Shown: in pieces, positions 22,140 through 33,239 of the stretch | Position numbering within the stretch: the first letter of the stretch is position 1 | Layout: each line of letters opens with the position of its first letter | Assembly (NCBI GenBank): GCA_037178675.1 | Contig: JAYMGJ010000206.1 | Coordinates: forward strand, 62,001 to 126,000 | Direction of reading: 5' to 3' | DNA: 64,000 nucleotides | Origin: Scleroderma bovista | Lineage: Eukaryota; Basidiomycota; Agaricomycetes; Boletales; Sclerodermataceae | The notes under the pieces: model-generated | What the model was told of the DNA's origin: nothing | The model's database searches: none | The model's input: the letters and a program-made list of their open reading frames with translations, nothing else | Position numbers and translations under genes: made by a program

Positions 22140-22248
22140 GAAGAGTCATTCTGATCAAACCCAGGACTCGAATGTTGGACATATTTCTCGTGACTATTGT
22201 TACAATTTTTGTGTCAGGCCATCAGTGTACAATCCCCCATGCCTTCAA

Positions 22249-23551
22249 CTACATGTGCGATTTGAGTTCGGAACTGGGAGCTACGATCCCAAGGCCCTCT
22301 AACCAGCGCAAGATTTCTTGTGTTACTGTGTCTGGCGCCTCGAGCATCAGCCAGTGCCCCTTATCCTCCAAAGTCACCACTGTCAATTTGTCCAGCAGCA
22401 CTTTAGATGTTTCTAACACCGCCGACGGACAAGTTTTGTCGCCTGTTCCCCAAATAAAGATGACCGGCAGACTGAGATGAGGCCTGCTCGGTAGCGATGC
22501 GGCTTGAAAAGGAGGGAATGGTCAAGCAAAGTTACCGCCGTCGACAAGTGTAGAGATTGCATACCCAGTTCCTCTTGAAATCGGATTTCAGTAGTACGGT
22601 AATAGGAAAGGGGTCCAAGCATGCCCCTGCGGAAGTTTGAGGTGTAGTACGAGCGTTCCTGGTTGATGTTCATAACTTCAGTTGTAGTACTAGTAGCAAG
22701 ATGATTACCTCTTCATTCAAAAGGCATCCTTCCGTGATAGGAGCGTTGAGCAAGATCTCGCGAATCTGACCACGTCCCAGGATACTGTTGGTTCTAGCAG
22801 TAGGCGACCTGTAAAGAGTCGAGAAAAGGGCCGGGAGCTAAATCCATGAGACGAGCAGAATGTACGAGGCTCTAGGTGACACATACATGAGCACCTATTT
22901 CGGATGTCGACTCCTCCGATGCAAAGTAGAGCTGGTAGCCATAGGACGGGTAAAACTGAACTATCTCCTCAAGCGAGGTATACTGCTCCCTAGGTGGTGA
23001 ATACGGGACGGACAATCTACAGGAGATAAGATCTCTCTCAAGAGTGTAGGACGACGTACATGGCGATCGCCAGCGATCTGTCGGGCTGCCAAAGGGCGAA
23101 TCTGCTCGCAATGAATGCACCCCAGTCATGGCCAATGACGATCTGGTATCGCTCGATCGAGTGACGACCAGCAACGTGGACAGCAGCACTTACAGCCTTG
23201 TGTACCCCAATATAGTCCAAGAGCGCGGCGAGGTCGCTGCACAGATGCTTGGTAGAGTACGCCCAGGTCTCCGTGGGCATGTCGGTTTTCCCATAACCCA
23301 GCATGTCCGGGACGACAACTCGATAGCCCCGTTCTACCCAGGGCCCTATTTGATATCGCCATCCATACCTTGGCTCGCGGTCAACCCATGTAGCTACTCA
23401 AAGAACGATGGTACCATAAATCAGGGAATCCGTGGACACACAACAACGTCGGTGTCTTCTCGCTAAAGTTCCGTGGTTTCTGGTCAACAAAATGATATGT
23501 TCTGCCTGTGGAGAGATGAGCCTCGCGATGGTTGAAGCTGTCTGGATCCAT
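22249..23551 (-). CDS. Epoxide-hydrolase-type alpha/beta hydrolase
   Basis: Seven exons, complement(22249..22502, 22565..22658, 22709..22837, 22887..23016, 23060..23142, 23194..23368, 23415..23551), give 333 aa with all phases consistent. The oxyanion motif is HGFPDLWYGWRYQI, the nucleophile elbow is GHDWGA (Asp attacks the epoxide), the cap has lid tyrosines (SYYTSNF, LSYYRTTEIRF), the acid region is IWGTGDKTC and the base is GHWL. This matches soluble epoxide hydrolases of EC 3.3.2 type, acting on lipid or xenobiotic epoxides. There is no signal peptide, so it is probably cytosolic. It is divergent to the Btz gene with 318 bp between starts. Confidence 0.9.
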
Positions 23552-23869
23552 GTCGACGAGTCAGGTCTCTGACGCTCTCTGACGCCTTCGGCACCGCGTC
23601 GGGGTTTCAAATTAGAACTCCGTCTCCATTCGAGCTCCTCGCCAACAACCTCCTCGACACTGTGCTCGACGCTCCCCACCACTGTTTTGCTCATTTGCTG
23701 TCTACTATTAACCCCACAAAGAACAACCAACGCCCCTATATTCACTTCCTGTGGATTCTTGTCTTTTTGTTCTGCTTGATTTGAGTCCCTTCATATTCAC
23801 GCTCGTGACAAGGGTAAAGGCTTTCACATTTTCCTGCCCAACGCTCATTCTTCGTCTAGTCTCTCAATT
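23552..23869. promoter_or_regulatory. Divergent promoter of hydrolase and Btz genes
   Basis: 318 bp between two divergent ATGs. Pyrimidine-rich on the Btz side. No clear TATA. Confidence 0.4.
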
Positions 23870-26473
23870 ATGCCGGCTACCACTACTACTCCATCTTCTC
23901 TCCCCGGCTCTTCTCCCTCGAAATCATGCCCTCAACCGCGCTTAAAGAAAACTCGCCCAGTCAGGCGTCGCGGCCGTGGAAGGCACGATTTCGAAAGTGA
24001 TGAAGAGCTTATGCGTGAGGTAGGAACAGACTCTGAACTCGACAATGACGACCACTCGTCCGTCGGATCCACCACAGATTCAGACACAGAACCCGTCTCC
24101 GAAGACATATTTAATGGCCACCAATCTCGCATACTCACACCCAATAGAACGCAAAGCTCTGCAGACGTCAAATCACTCAGACATACCGGCTCTCGTGCAT
24201 CCACCAAATCAAAGAACCAGGCCCCACCTTCGTTCTTCGAGGGTGGCAACTGGTCGGAGATGGTTGCCGACGAAGCCACCAATGGTCCCTCTGACCTCCC
24301 CGTCGTTGATTTTGCAGACTTTGGCTCGACTTCACTCGACCAGCCCTCTGTTAAGGCTCCTCCACCCCGCAAACCCCCAAAATCATCGAGGCGACCCCAA
24401 GTCAAACGTGCTGTTTCAGCGCCTACCGTGGACCGGCCACCTGCTCCACAGCCTTCACCGCCTGCGCACACAGAACCTGATGTGGAGGATCCTACGGACG
24501 GTCAACAACCCATTTCTACCCCCAATCAACTACCCCAGAGTAGCGTTGAAAGACGCCTAGGCCAGTCCGCTCGTCAAGCTTATCAGCAACGACTCGAGTC
24601 CGATCCATCGTTTGTGCCTACGGTTGGCGACTTTTGGGGTCACGATGACCGCTTGTTGGACAAGAACCTGCGAAGCCTGAGCGGCTGGTGGCGGGGCCGT
24701 TGGCAAGGCCGGGGCCGAGGCCGAGGCGTCGACAGAATATTCATGCGTGGAAGAGGCAGGGGCCCAGTTGCAGGGTCCGATTCCGGTCATCGAGGATCTG
24801 CAGAAGGGGATTCTGACCCTCAGGAGGCTCAGAAGCCGCCTACTGAAGTACCCCGTGTCGATCAACCCTGGACACACGATGGCTATGAGGAAATGAAGAA
24901 GCGTGATGAGAGGAGGCGTGAAGCGCAGCAGCAGCAGGCTCCGCGCGGGACGCAGGGATTTGGTCCTCGTGGAAGAGGTGCATCCATTACTCCTCGTGGA
25001 CGTGGTGGTCTGGCTCGTGGTGGTGGTTTCACCTCTTCACCCACCAGACCCGCACTCGTACCGCCGGTATCTACCTTGGACAGGACGTGGTACGCTATGA
25101 AGCCCGAGCGCGTCTGGACTAAGCAGCATGATGCGTTTTTGTACTTCGACTTCGCTCTCAAACCGCGGGCGGGTGTTGGCCCGGGATACAGGGTCAAGCT
25201 CCCAAATGCGCAGGCGCATATTGTTCGGGGGCCCGTGCGTCGCTCTCAGCCGTCAACTGCAGAGGTTGCTTCTTCTTCACAAGCACCGCCTTCTGAGGAC
25301 GGCGACAAGCTGTTTGTCGTGCGTCTACCGAAGCGTTCAGGCAAGGAGAAAGCGAAGGAGTCGACGCTGCTGCCTTCGGAGCCGTTGACAACCGTTGGAG
25401 AGCCCCCGATTGACGACGCCTTCGTTGTGAGACCAGAGCTTGCTCCTCCACGGATCCTCATTGTGGACGCGAAATCTCCTGTTGCTTCTGCTCCAGAGAC
25501 GTCGCTTCCTAGTGGGCTATCCCACTCTCTGCCACAACCGGCGCTTCCCTCAACTGAAGTTGTTGACGCTCCCTCCCAACCGGCGGTAGTCGATCCGCAG
25601 CCCAGTCAATCCGCAGTACCTTCAACGGACGCAGCACCCTCTGCCCTTCAAGGTAGTGAAGTATCCCCATCAAGCAAGGAGAGTCAAACAACGGAAACTC
25701 AGGAAGCGCCTGTGCGGCGCAATGTGCCGCCCGTCCCACCACCATTGCAAACCGTCTTCCCTCCACCTCAGCCTTCTCCTCCGTATACTTCGCACTACAG
25801 CTATGCTTCTCCGTTACCGCCGGGTGTCGGCGTCAACCAGCATGGTATGGCATACGAAGTTGCTACTGGACGTCCTGTGTACCTCCCACCGGTATACACC
25901 CCTCGCCCACTGTCCCACGGGATGATGACACCGCCGGGTATGTCCTACATGCCTGGACACATGCCCCACCACCCTAGCTCCCCTGATTTCCTCGCGCCAC
26001 CTCATACACCCCCGATCGCTGGATTCATTGATCCGTCAACTGGCGGGCCGTTGTTTGCATTCCCCCGGCAGAACGCCCGCGTCGAGATCCGTGCACCATC
26101 CTCGACGCTAGACTTGAAGTCGGTCAAGCCGCAGCGGCGCCCATCCGGTCTACGAACGAGTGCTGCGACGTACGAGCCATTACCACCAGAGCCCCATATG
26201 AATGGCATGACGCCATTCCCGTCGTCATCGTCGTCCGAGTCATATGTGATCCAGAACGGGCTGGATACTGTGGACAATACGAATACTGGCACGTCACCAC
26301 CGGGGCAGCAGCCCACGGATCCTGCTATGCTTGGGTACTCTGCATATCCCGCCCCATATTATTACCCTGAGCAATACGGATACACGCAGTATTACGATGT
26401 GCCGCATGTACCTCAGTACGAGATGTATCATGCGGACCCTCACCATGCTTCGCAAGGTGTCGTTTACTACTGA
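23870..26473 (+). CDS. Btz-domain (CASC3/Barentsz-like) exon-junction protein
   Basis: A single-exon 867-aa low-complexity protein. The Btz (SELOR) signature lies at about 247-345: FVPTVGDFWGHDDR, an RGRGRG-rich linker, then PWTHDGYEEMKKRDERR. In animals this region clamps the DEAD-box protein eIF4A3 in the exon junction complex. The N-terminus has RRRGRGRHDFESDEELMRE, a second conserved acidic stretch. The C-terminal half is Pro/Ser-rich with PPVPPPLQ and Tyr-rich ends (YPAPYYYPEQYGY). It probably acts in mRNA surveillance or localisation. The eIF4A3 interaction is inferred from the motif. Start chosen as the first ATG in frame. Confidence 0.85.
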   Translation: MPATTTTPSSLPGSSPSKSCPQPRLKKTRPVRRRGRGRHDFESDEELMREVGTDSELDNDDHSSVGSTTDSDTEPVSEDIFNGHQSRILTPNRTQSSADVKSLRHTGSRASTKSKNQAPPSFFEGGNWSEMVADEATNGPSDLPVVDFADFGSTSLDQPSVKAPPPRKPPKSSRRPQVKRAVSAPTVDRPPAPQPSPPAHTEPDVEDPTDGQQPISTPNQLPQSSVERRLGQSARQAYQQRLESDPSFVPTVGDFWGHDDRLLDKNLRSLSGWWRGRWQGRGRGRGVDRIFMRGRGRGPVAGSDSGHRGSAEGDSDPQEAQKPPTEVPRVDQPWTHDGYEEMKKRDERRREAQQQQAPRGTQGFGPRGRGASITPRGRGGLARGGGFTSSPTRPALVPPVSTLDRTWYAMKPERVWTKQHDAFLYFDFALKPRAGVGPGYRVKLPNAQAHIVRGPVRRSQPSTAEVASSSQAPPSEDGDKLFVVRLPKRSGKEKAKESTLLPSEPLTTVGEPPIDDAFVVRPELAPPRILIVDAKSPVASAPETSLPSGLSHSLPQPALPSTEVVDAPSQPAVVDPQPSQSAVPSTDAAPSALQGSEVSPSSKESQTTETQEAPVRRNVPPVPPPLQTVFPPPQPSPPYTSHYSYASPLPPGVGVNQHGMAYEVATGRPVYLPPVYTPRPLSHGMMTPPGMSYMPGHMPHHPSSPDFLAPPHTPPIAGFIDPSTGGPLFAFPRQNARVEIRAPSSTLDLKSVKPQRRPSGLRTSAATYEPLPPEPHMNGMTPFPSSSSSESYVIQNGLDTVDNTNTGTSPPGQQPTDPAMLGYSAYPAPYYYPEQYGYTQYYDVPHVPQYEMYHADPHHASQGVVYY

Positions 26474-28016
26474 CAGTCTGTGACTGGTCGCTTCGCTTGC
26501 ATTGCAGACTTTTTTTTGATTAGCTTACTTACGCGTCCTTGTCTTTCTCCTCTGGTTTCTTGGTTGTAGGATACATACACCCGCCATCATCATCACCATG
26601 CCAGCCAACAACATCCACCGCCCACCGCCCACCGCCCACTATAGCGCTATCTGTTACTCGATTGCTCTGAGACATGACAAACCCTTCACGACTCTAACTG
26701 CATTTTTTCTACTACTCCTATTACTCTAGTTTGAACTTCCTTACAATGTTTCCGAATTCTCGTCCGTCGCTGCGTTCCCCCTTCCCCTCGCCCCGCCTCG
26801 ATTGTAAGTACTATGATGTTCGTGATACTTACTCTTCGCATGCCATGCCCTCATTCGCGCTTTGCTTTGGGATAATATAATGCGAGTGTTCAGTATCCCG
26901 GGCGTGAAAACTTGATCGTTGCAAGGGCGCTTCAGCCAGAGTGCAAAGCTCGAGCAAGCAGGCGATGCAAGTACATAGTAGTCATCCAGTTACCAGCTCC
27001 GACCCTCACCCTGTTTCGACGAACTTCAATGGTATGTACTTGAGCGGCTGTTCTCAGAGACACCTGTCGGAATCAATCTTCCTCGTCCGCCTTATCTGGT
27101 ACTCGGAGCTGTGCAATCCTCTTTGTTGAGTCCATTGAGTCGCCTCTCGCCGGTTGAACCTAGAGGGAACGATTGTCGCGCCCTCCAAACCGTGTGTCTG
27201 GTCACCCCCTATTTTTTGTCACTGCTTTTCAAAGGGTATGTATTCTGGCTTTACAGTAGTAAGCATCCTTGTCTGACTTAGTCTCCCGTAGGCAACCCTC
27301 GTCTGACTGGGGTCACGGATCACAGCCACATCATTTTTGCTGGGCGACCTGCGACCTCCTTACCATGGTTCCTGGCTGTGAGTCGTTTTCCCAATTCATA
27401 CATTCAATTGGTCTCTCTACTGTAATCATCGACCTCGCATTCTGCCACGCGTAACTCCAAAGCGGTCGGGGGTAGCCGGCGGCCTTTGATCAGGCCCAGG
27501 ATTTTCTGTTCGCCGGACTGAGGGTGACGAGATGTTCTGATGGCCGTCAAGTTCTCGAGATGCAATTATGAAATATAAAGATGACAAAGGGCATGAAACG
27601 TTCAAGACCGTTCGACTCACCCTACGCGCGCTTCGTGTCGCTCGCGATTTGACCTGGCTCTCCAGCACAATGTTGAAGGTAATGCGAGAAGCGGTCCGTA
27701 TAGGGTCCATTCTCTGCGTGATGGGCAGAATAAAGTACCTAGTACCAGGTGCCTACCGCTAGTCCCTGTTTGGCAACTTGCGGTGATAATGAAGCGTGGT
27801 CAAGTGAGTGTGGTCACTATTTACATATTTGTGTCTTCTTGTTCCATGTGCTGTACTCCAACTGATATTCGTGCTGACGAAGTGCCACTTTCCCATATGT
27901 AGCATCTTCGCCTCGAGCTTCACAGCGCCTTTATCTCTCTACAGTTCACTGTTCGCAGTGTATAAAAGAACCACGCTATCGAGGCCACACCCGGATATTT
28001 AACCTCAGTACCTACT
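26474..28016. other. Intergenic; 3' UTR and upstream part of array unit A1
   Basis: From about 27040 to 27950 the sequence repeats, in degenerate form, the region upstream of A6 (about 50015-50930) and A10 (about 60900-61870), so it belongs to the array unit. A TATA-like tataaaag lies at 27961, 56 bp before the A1 ATG. The same box precedes A6, A8 and A10. Confidence 0.6.
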
Positions 28017-29670
28017 ATGGCGACAGCGAACGGTTCTCCGATCCCGGTGGATGAGCTCCCTTCGTACTATGATTTGGTGTCAGCAATTCAGCTGGATGAA
28101 GGGGTTCACCGTAGGTGTACTGATCTACTCCGGTGTCTCCAAAGTTGAAAACATGCTTGCCAGTGGCCATTTCGGTGCTTTTACTGTATGAATACTGTGA
28201 GTCACTAGGGATGCAAATATCGGAGAATCCCTTGTTGACAAGGCATTGTGCTAGTTCTAACCCTTGATCAAGAAGTATGTAACACTGTCGTCTCCCTGTT
28301 ATCTTACCTATCCAAATCATCCTTTTCAGATCGAGTTGATCTGGGTATTGCCTTCGGTTTTTTTGGCTTCTGGGCGAATACTAACACGGAAGATACAGAA
28401 ACAAAGTCGGAAATCATCCAGTGTATTATACATACTTGTGCGGATTTCCCCAGTTCATAGGCTCTCGGTGGGTTTTGACTCCTAGGCTGGGATAGGTTCG
28501 GTATTTCGGAACTTTGTATAATCTGTGAAGCATTTCTTTTCGCATTGTGGTGCGTTGTAAACTGAGGCTTATACCGCAAACCTACAGGGTCTCTACAATC
28601 AGTGAGTGGGAATTCAATCTGTATTCACAACTTTATTGATCGCCTTCTTTACTGAAGTGATGTTTTTGCCGCAGTCAATCCCGGTGAGTTTTTATTAAAT
28701 CCTTCGCAGTAGACCAGCTAAGCCACGACAGCTGTACGATGGCGTTTCACTTCCGAATTCGAGGACGTATTACTGAAATTCCGTAATATCTGGTGTTTAT
28801 GACTAGATGTATGTGAGACTAGCGCTGTGGTTGACTCCTCTATTGACAAAACTTAGGCAACTTCGCCTTCAACTTTGAACCATGGGCGGGTCCTATAAAT
28901 TGGTGGTTGGTACAAGGTAATGTTACACTACACCGCATAGTATGGTCCTGCCAAAGCTGGTCACAGGGATACTACAAATGCGGCTTTACGCACTGTACCA
29001 TGGCTCTAAGAAGCTTCTGGTCTTCATGGTCATACTTTTTCTCGGGGAAATTGGTTCCATCATGTGGATGTTGATTTCAAGCAATCTTTTAAGTCGTGGT
29101 ACATTTTTTGGCTTTCATCTAGACTTGACAAACTCTGACTCTTGTTTCCGGGACAGTATCCGTGCTCCGGGTTTCCTTCCCGGGATATCAGGAGACCGAT
29201 GTGTGTCTCGGTGAAGTATCTCTAGCGTTCCCGTACATCTGGGTTCCTTGTTTCATTTTGGAGGCTACGTTATGTTTACTTGCTATCTATGCTGGTATCA
29301 AACAATCGAGGGGACGACCGTGGCGGTCAACGAAAACCAACAGACCGCGACTATTTGATATTCTGATCCAGGGAAGTGTCATCTATTTCCTCAGGTTGGT
29401 TTTTCCCATGTCGTTACTGGGAGTACTAAGCTGATGATGAGAAACAGTCCTCTCGCAATGTTTATCCTACTTGTGATACACTCTCCTAGCCTCAAGGTTC
29501 AGTGGGTGGCAGATGCTCTTCTCTTCAGGGCACCATTCGTAATTTTGGCTGGTTGTCGTCTTATCCTTTCGATCAGAGAGGCAACTTCCGGGCTTCGGTC
29601 GGACCGGTCGGTTTCTAACTTCCCGTCAACGGTCGTCTTTGGAGATAGAAGTGATTTAAGCCACGCATAG
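28017..29670 (+). CDS. DUF6533-type seven-helix membrane protein, A1
   Basis: The first A-subfamily unit. Exon 1 encodes MATANGSPIPVDEL... (94 bp). Tiny exons then encode LAISVLLLYEY, FLTLDQE and IELIW, the DUF6533 core seen in hundreds of basidiomycete membrane proteins. Later exons encode VRYFGTLYN, a PWAGPINWWLVQ helix, GILQMRLYALYHGSKKLL, YIWVPCFILEATLCLLAIYAG and a last helix FVILAGCRLILSIREA. The phases I checked agree with the full A6 model and no stop is seen. A plasma- or endomembrane seven-helix protein of unknown function; receptor-like topology is inference. Confidence 0.75.
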
Positions 29671-29913
29671 GAAAATGTCCGAGGCTGTTGTAGGGATTTA
29701 ACATGCATAGGGTGTAACGAGAGCGCCGAGGGACGAAAAGGGGTTCAAGTTCTAGAGCGGACGGCGTTAGTACAAAGACTAAATATATCCTGTGCTGTGC
29801 CGCACTCACAAGTTAACAACCACACGTCTGCCGTTCCGATCCAACCATCTTTTAATTCTGTTGAAGGTATGGATACCATTGACAATTGATGTTCTGATGC
29901 ACACTTGTGCAGC
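29671..29913. other. Short intergenic between A1 and HET relic
   Basis: 3' flank shared with other A units up to about 29760. Nothing else seen. Confidence 0.4.
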
Positions 29914-32343
29914 ATGCGCCTGATCAACGTCAAAGCTTTTCTTGAGAGGGAGAGTTTGATTAGAGAGGGAAAGCGAGTGGATCGTCGCGCCAGAGTCCTC
30001 GAGTTCAGCGATGACGAAGCAACAGAATATGCAATTCTATCCCATCGGTGGATCGCGCAAGAGGTGGACTATGGCGAGATGGTCAAGCTCGCGAGGATGG
30101 CGGTGGAGGAGAGAGACCAAATTCGCCAGCGTGATGGCTATCAAAAAATGTTTCAGAGCTGCAAGCAGGCTCAGAAGGACGGATATGAGTAGTTGTGGGT
30201 TGACACTTGCTGCATCGACAAGCGAAGCAGCGCAGAGCTATCGGAGGCCATCAATTCCATGTATCGGTGGTATGAAAACGCGAAGGTATGCTATGCATAT
30301 CTCCATGACGTCCCCGATCCATTGTTTCCCACTGCGAGTGATGATGAGAGGTATCCCGATTTCAATGGCTGGCCGGAGTGGTTCTCGCGTGGGTGGACAC
30401 TACAGGAACTGATAGCCCCAAGCAACGTTCAGTTCCTCAACAAAAATTGGCAAAGCATAGGTGACAAGAGGACGCTTGCACCTACCCTGCACAATATTAC
30501 TGGAATTCCGGAGCATTTATTGATACACGGACTTCACGGAAACCGTCCGTGTGTTGCTCAAATCATGTCGTGGGCGGCCCATCGGATGACGACGCGAGTG
30601 GAGGACCGAGCTTATTCGCTGATGGGTCTGCTGGACGTGAATATGCCGATGCTGTATGGCGAGGGGAAGAAGGCATTTCACCGTCTTCAGCTGGAGATCA
30701 TCCGCGCATCGAACGACCAAAGCATCTTTGCGTGGCATCCCGGCACAGAAAAGAGGCAGCCTAGCAGCATCCTCGCGGATGACCCGAGTTTCTTCGCGAA
30801 CTGTGGTGGAATGGAACTGATAGCTCACGACGAATTCATCGAATTGCTCGCAAAGGACATCCAACTGGACTCCGTCGAGGATCGACTCGGCACCTTCCCG
30901 ATCACCAATCGCGGCATCCATATTTGGCTGCTCCTCCGAGTAGTGTAGGGGGCAGAATTATTTTTGGTTGATATCTGCCGGCAGAAAGGCTGGGTGGCAA
31001 TTGGCGAATTGGCAGAATATGGCAGAATATTTTTTTCTGTTTTGCTTGTCATATATCTATTGAGGTCGACTCCAATGGCAAGTTGATGCCGAACACGGAT
31101 GGCGGATGGCATCGTGGGCGCAGCCACGGATACAATCATCGCAAACCTACGAACAATATATATTCAGAGTAAAATTGAAATTACAATCTGAAGCCCTGGT
31201 CTTCTTGCCCTACTTCCTGTGTGTCTAAGCTTGCCCAGCTATATCTCTTGTGCTCTCAGCTGTATCACTTGTATCGGTGCACTCATTAGTATCTTAACAA
31301 TATCATGACTCATGTCTAATTGGTAGTAACAAAATCTGACCTAAAGGCTCCCTGAAAAGTATCAACAAGCTGATTGGCAACTTGTCATGCCTTCAGAAGA
31401 TGATTTCTCCAGTCCTGTGACCTCATCCATGAATCCTCTTGGAGCCAGCCCATTATCCATTTGATCAAGCTCCTTCCAAGCATACAAACTTCCAGGGAAT
31501 CCAACTACTACAGAGGCCCTCCACAATTGCGCCAGGTCTATCTCAGATACCAAGACCCACCGCATCGCAATACCACATTCGACATCGACGATGGCACACT
31601 CACGGAGAATGGCTTCACTTCCTGCGACGTATACCCAAAGAAGTTCACAGGAAACACACTCACGCTGGCCAGCACCGAGCCCCTTTGCGTCAAAGTCTAT
31701 TGTGATAGTCTAACTAACCATCGCCTTCTAGTGGGCTTTGGACATTCTTTTGGCACAGACTGGATACATGTCGTTTCTGATGAACCTAACATAACTCCGG
31801 AACTGCCATGGCAAGACTATACCTGGCAGAAATACATTGGCATGCTGGTCAGAGCGCCAGAGCTTGCACACCAAATGAATAAGGCGCATTCTGGGGCTGA
31901 ACGCTCTGATGAGGTTTGCATTATGCAGACTCGTCTCTCTCAAACAACCAGGATCCTTCAAATTTCGTCCGTCATGTGGAAGAGCTCAGGGATGTGAGGA
32001 GTTAAGCTTGAGGTATTTCATGATCCCGGTTTTGGTGAGGTATCAGGCGAATGGACAGCCTTTGATGTCGACGTGGGTAGTTTGTTTGCACGTCTCATTG
32101 GCACTGATATCACCATTTATTTAGGGAACAGACGATCCCGGCTGTGACTGGCGGGGTCTGATGATACTCAATTGGCCGAGGAAATACGGTGGCTACGAAA
32201 TAGATGGGGTGCCCGGTAATTTCTCGGCCGCACCAGATGGTATCAAGGTGAGCACACATGCCTTTCATACAATGTTTGAGCTTTACGGGAACAGCTGGGG
32301 GACTATGGTCACTTTACGGACTCCAAGGAAACCTCTTCGCTGA
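29914..32343 (+). pseudogene. HET-domain protein, inactivated
   Basis: HET proteins of filamentous fungi act in heterokaryon incompatibility and cell death. Motifs present are AILSHRW, WVDTCCIDKRSS, CYAYLHDV and GWTLQELIAP, then the usual C-terminal region (NYYRGPPQLRQVYLRYQ, DWIHVVSDEP, GFGEVSGEWTAFDVD and, after an intron, GYEIDGVPG). Lesions: an in-frame TAG at about 30190 where relatives have Trp (GYE-stop-LWVD), a stop at 30946-30948 followed by about 500 bp with no coding match, a TGA at about 31996 in place of a Cys codon, and a frame change near the end. It is a clear pseudogene with domain order intact. I describe it only and give no repaired form. Confidence 0.88.
30949..31460. other. 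Non-coding insertion inside the HET gene
   Basis: About 500 AT-rich bases separate the two halves of the HET coding region. They begin tgtagggggcagaatta and contain repeated ggcagaat words. An LTR-type fragment is possible, but I found no matching target duplication. Confidence 0.45.
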
Positions 32344-33239
32344 CCTTGAGTCGCATTCTATAAAGACGGACATCATCCCAAGGCGGCATGAAATATCTTC
32401 AGATGATTATGTGCTGGCCAGGACGTGGACGCTCATCCACTTTCTCCATTTATATAAACCATTGATACTGTCGCTCTCAAGTCACAACGACCTCAAGTTG
32501 TTGTTGGCTTCATTCCCCACTCGACTCACCAATAGATACCTTGTCACGAGGATCATACAATGTCCTCCTGATCCTTGGCAGCCCGGCCCAAACGTCACAA
32601 CACCTTTGTACAGCGTTGCAAAGCCATTTATCTGGTACCAAAATGAAAGTACTGGTTCTGTGCGGCAAGAGCGGTCAGGCGTGACGAATTGCGAGGTGAG
32701 ATGCGATGAAGGCGTGACCAAGTGATGGTGAATGACATAGATGAGATGAAGTCGGTTTCTTCGTTGGTTGCTCTCCTGCGGTCATCTGTTCGTCTATACT
32801 TGCTGTGAATGCTTTCGTGTATCATTTCTAAATATTGCACTTTCTGGAGTGAAGCAAGGAACGCGATGATCACAGACATGAACGAGGGGCCAGCTGGATC
32901 TAGAACTCTAAAAGGTAAATCTCTAAAACAGCACTGGAACATTGTCTGAGGGTTTTCTAAGAAATGGGCTATTAGGTGGGGGTGTGCATTTTCACGCGCA
33001 TCTGCTGTGTTATAAGCTATTAAGCACAGCGCTCATGCGAATCCGTAGTTTTGCTATAGCAGATGGAGGTGGATTTTCAAGTCGCATCCAGAATAATAAA
33101 TGAAAACAAGGACGGCGTAAACTAAAATTCGGTTGAGAATATAATTCTGAAGCCTATGCGTAAGTAAATCCAAGAATAATGAAGGCTAGACAGTAAAAGG
33201 TCTACATAGTATGTGGCCAGAGAATCTGTCGCAGATAAC
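32344..33239. other. Intergenic between HET relic and P450
   Basis: A plus-strand ORF (32258-32725) overlaps the HET end in another frame and includes a LYGLQGN segment that continues the HET protein, supporting a frameshift there. No separate gene seen. Confidence 0.4.

Noticed and set aside
30946..31330. Complete LTR retroelement inside the HET gene
   Set aside because: The start tgtaggggg looks LTR-like, but no paired end, target duplication or coding sequence was found.
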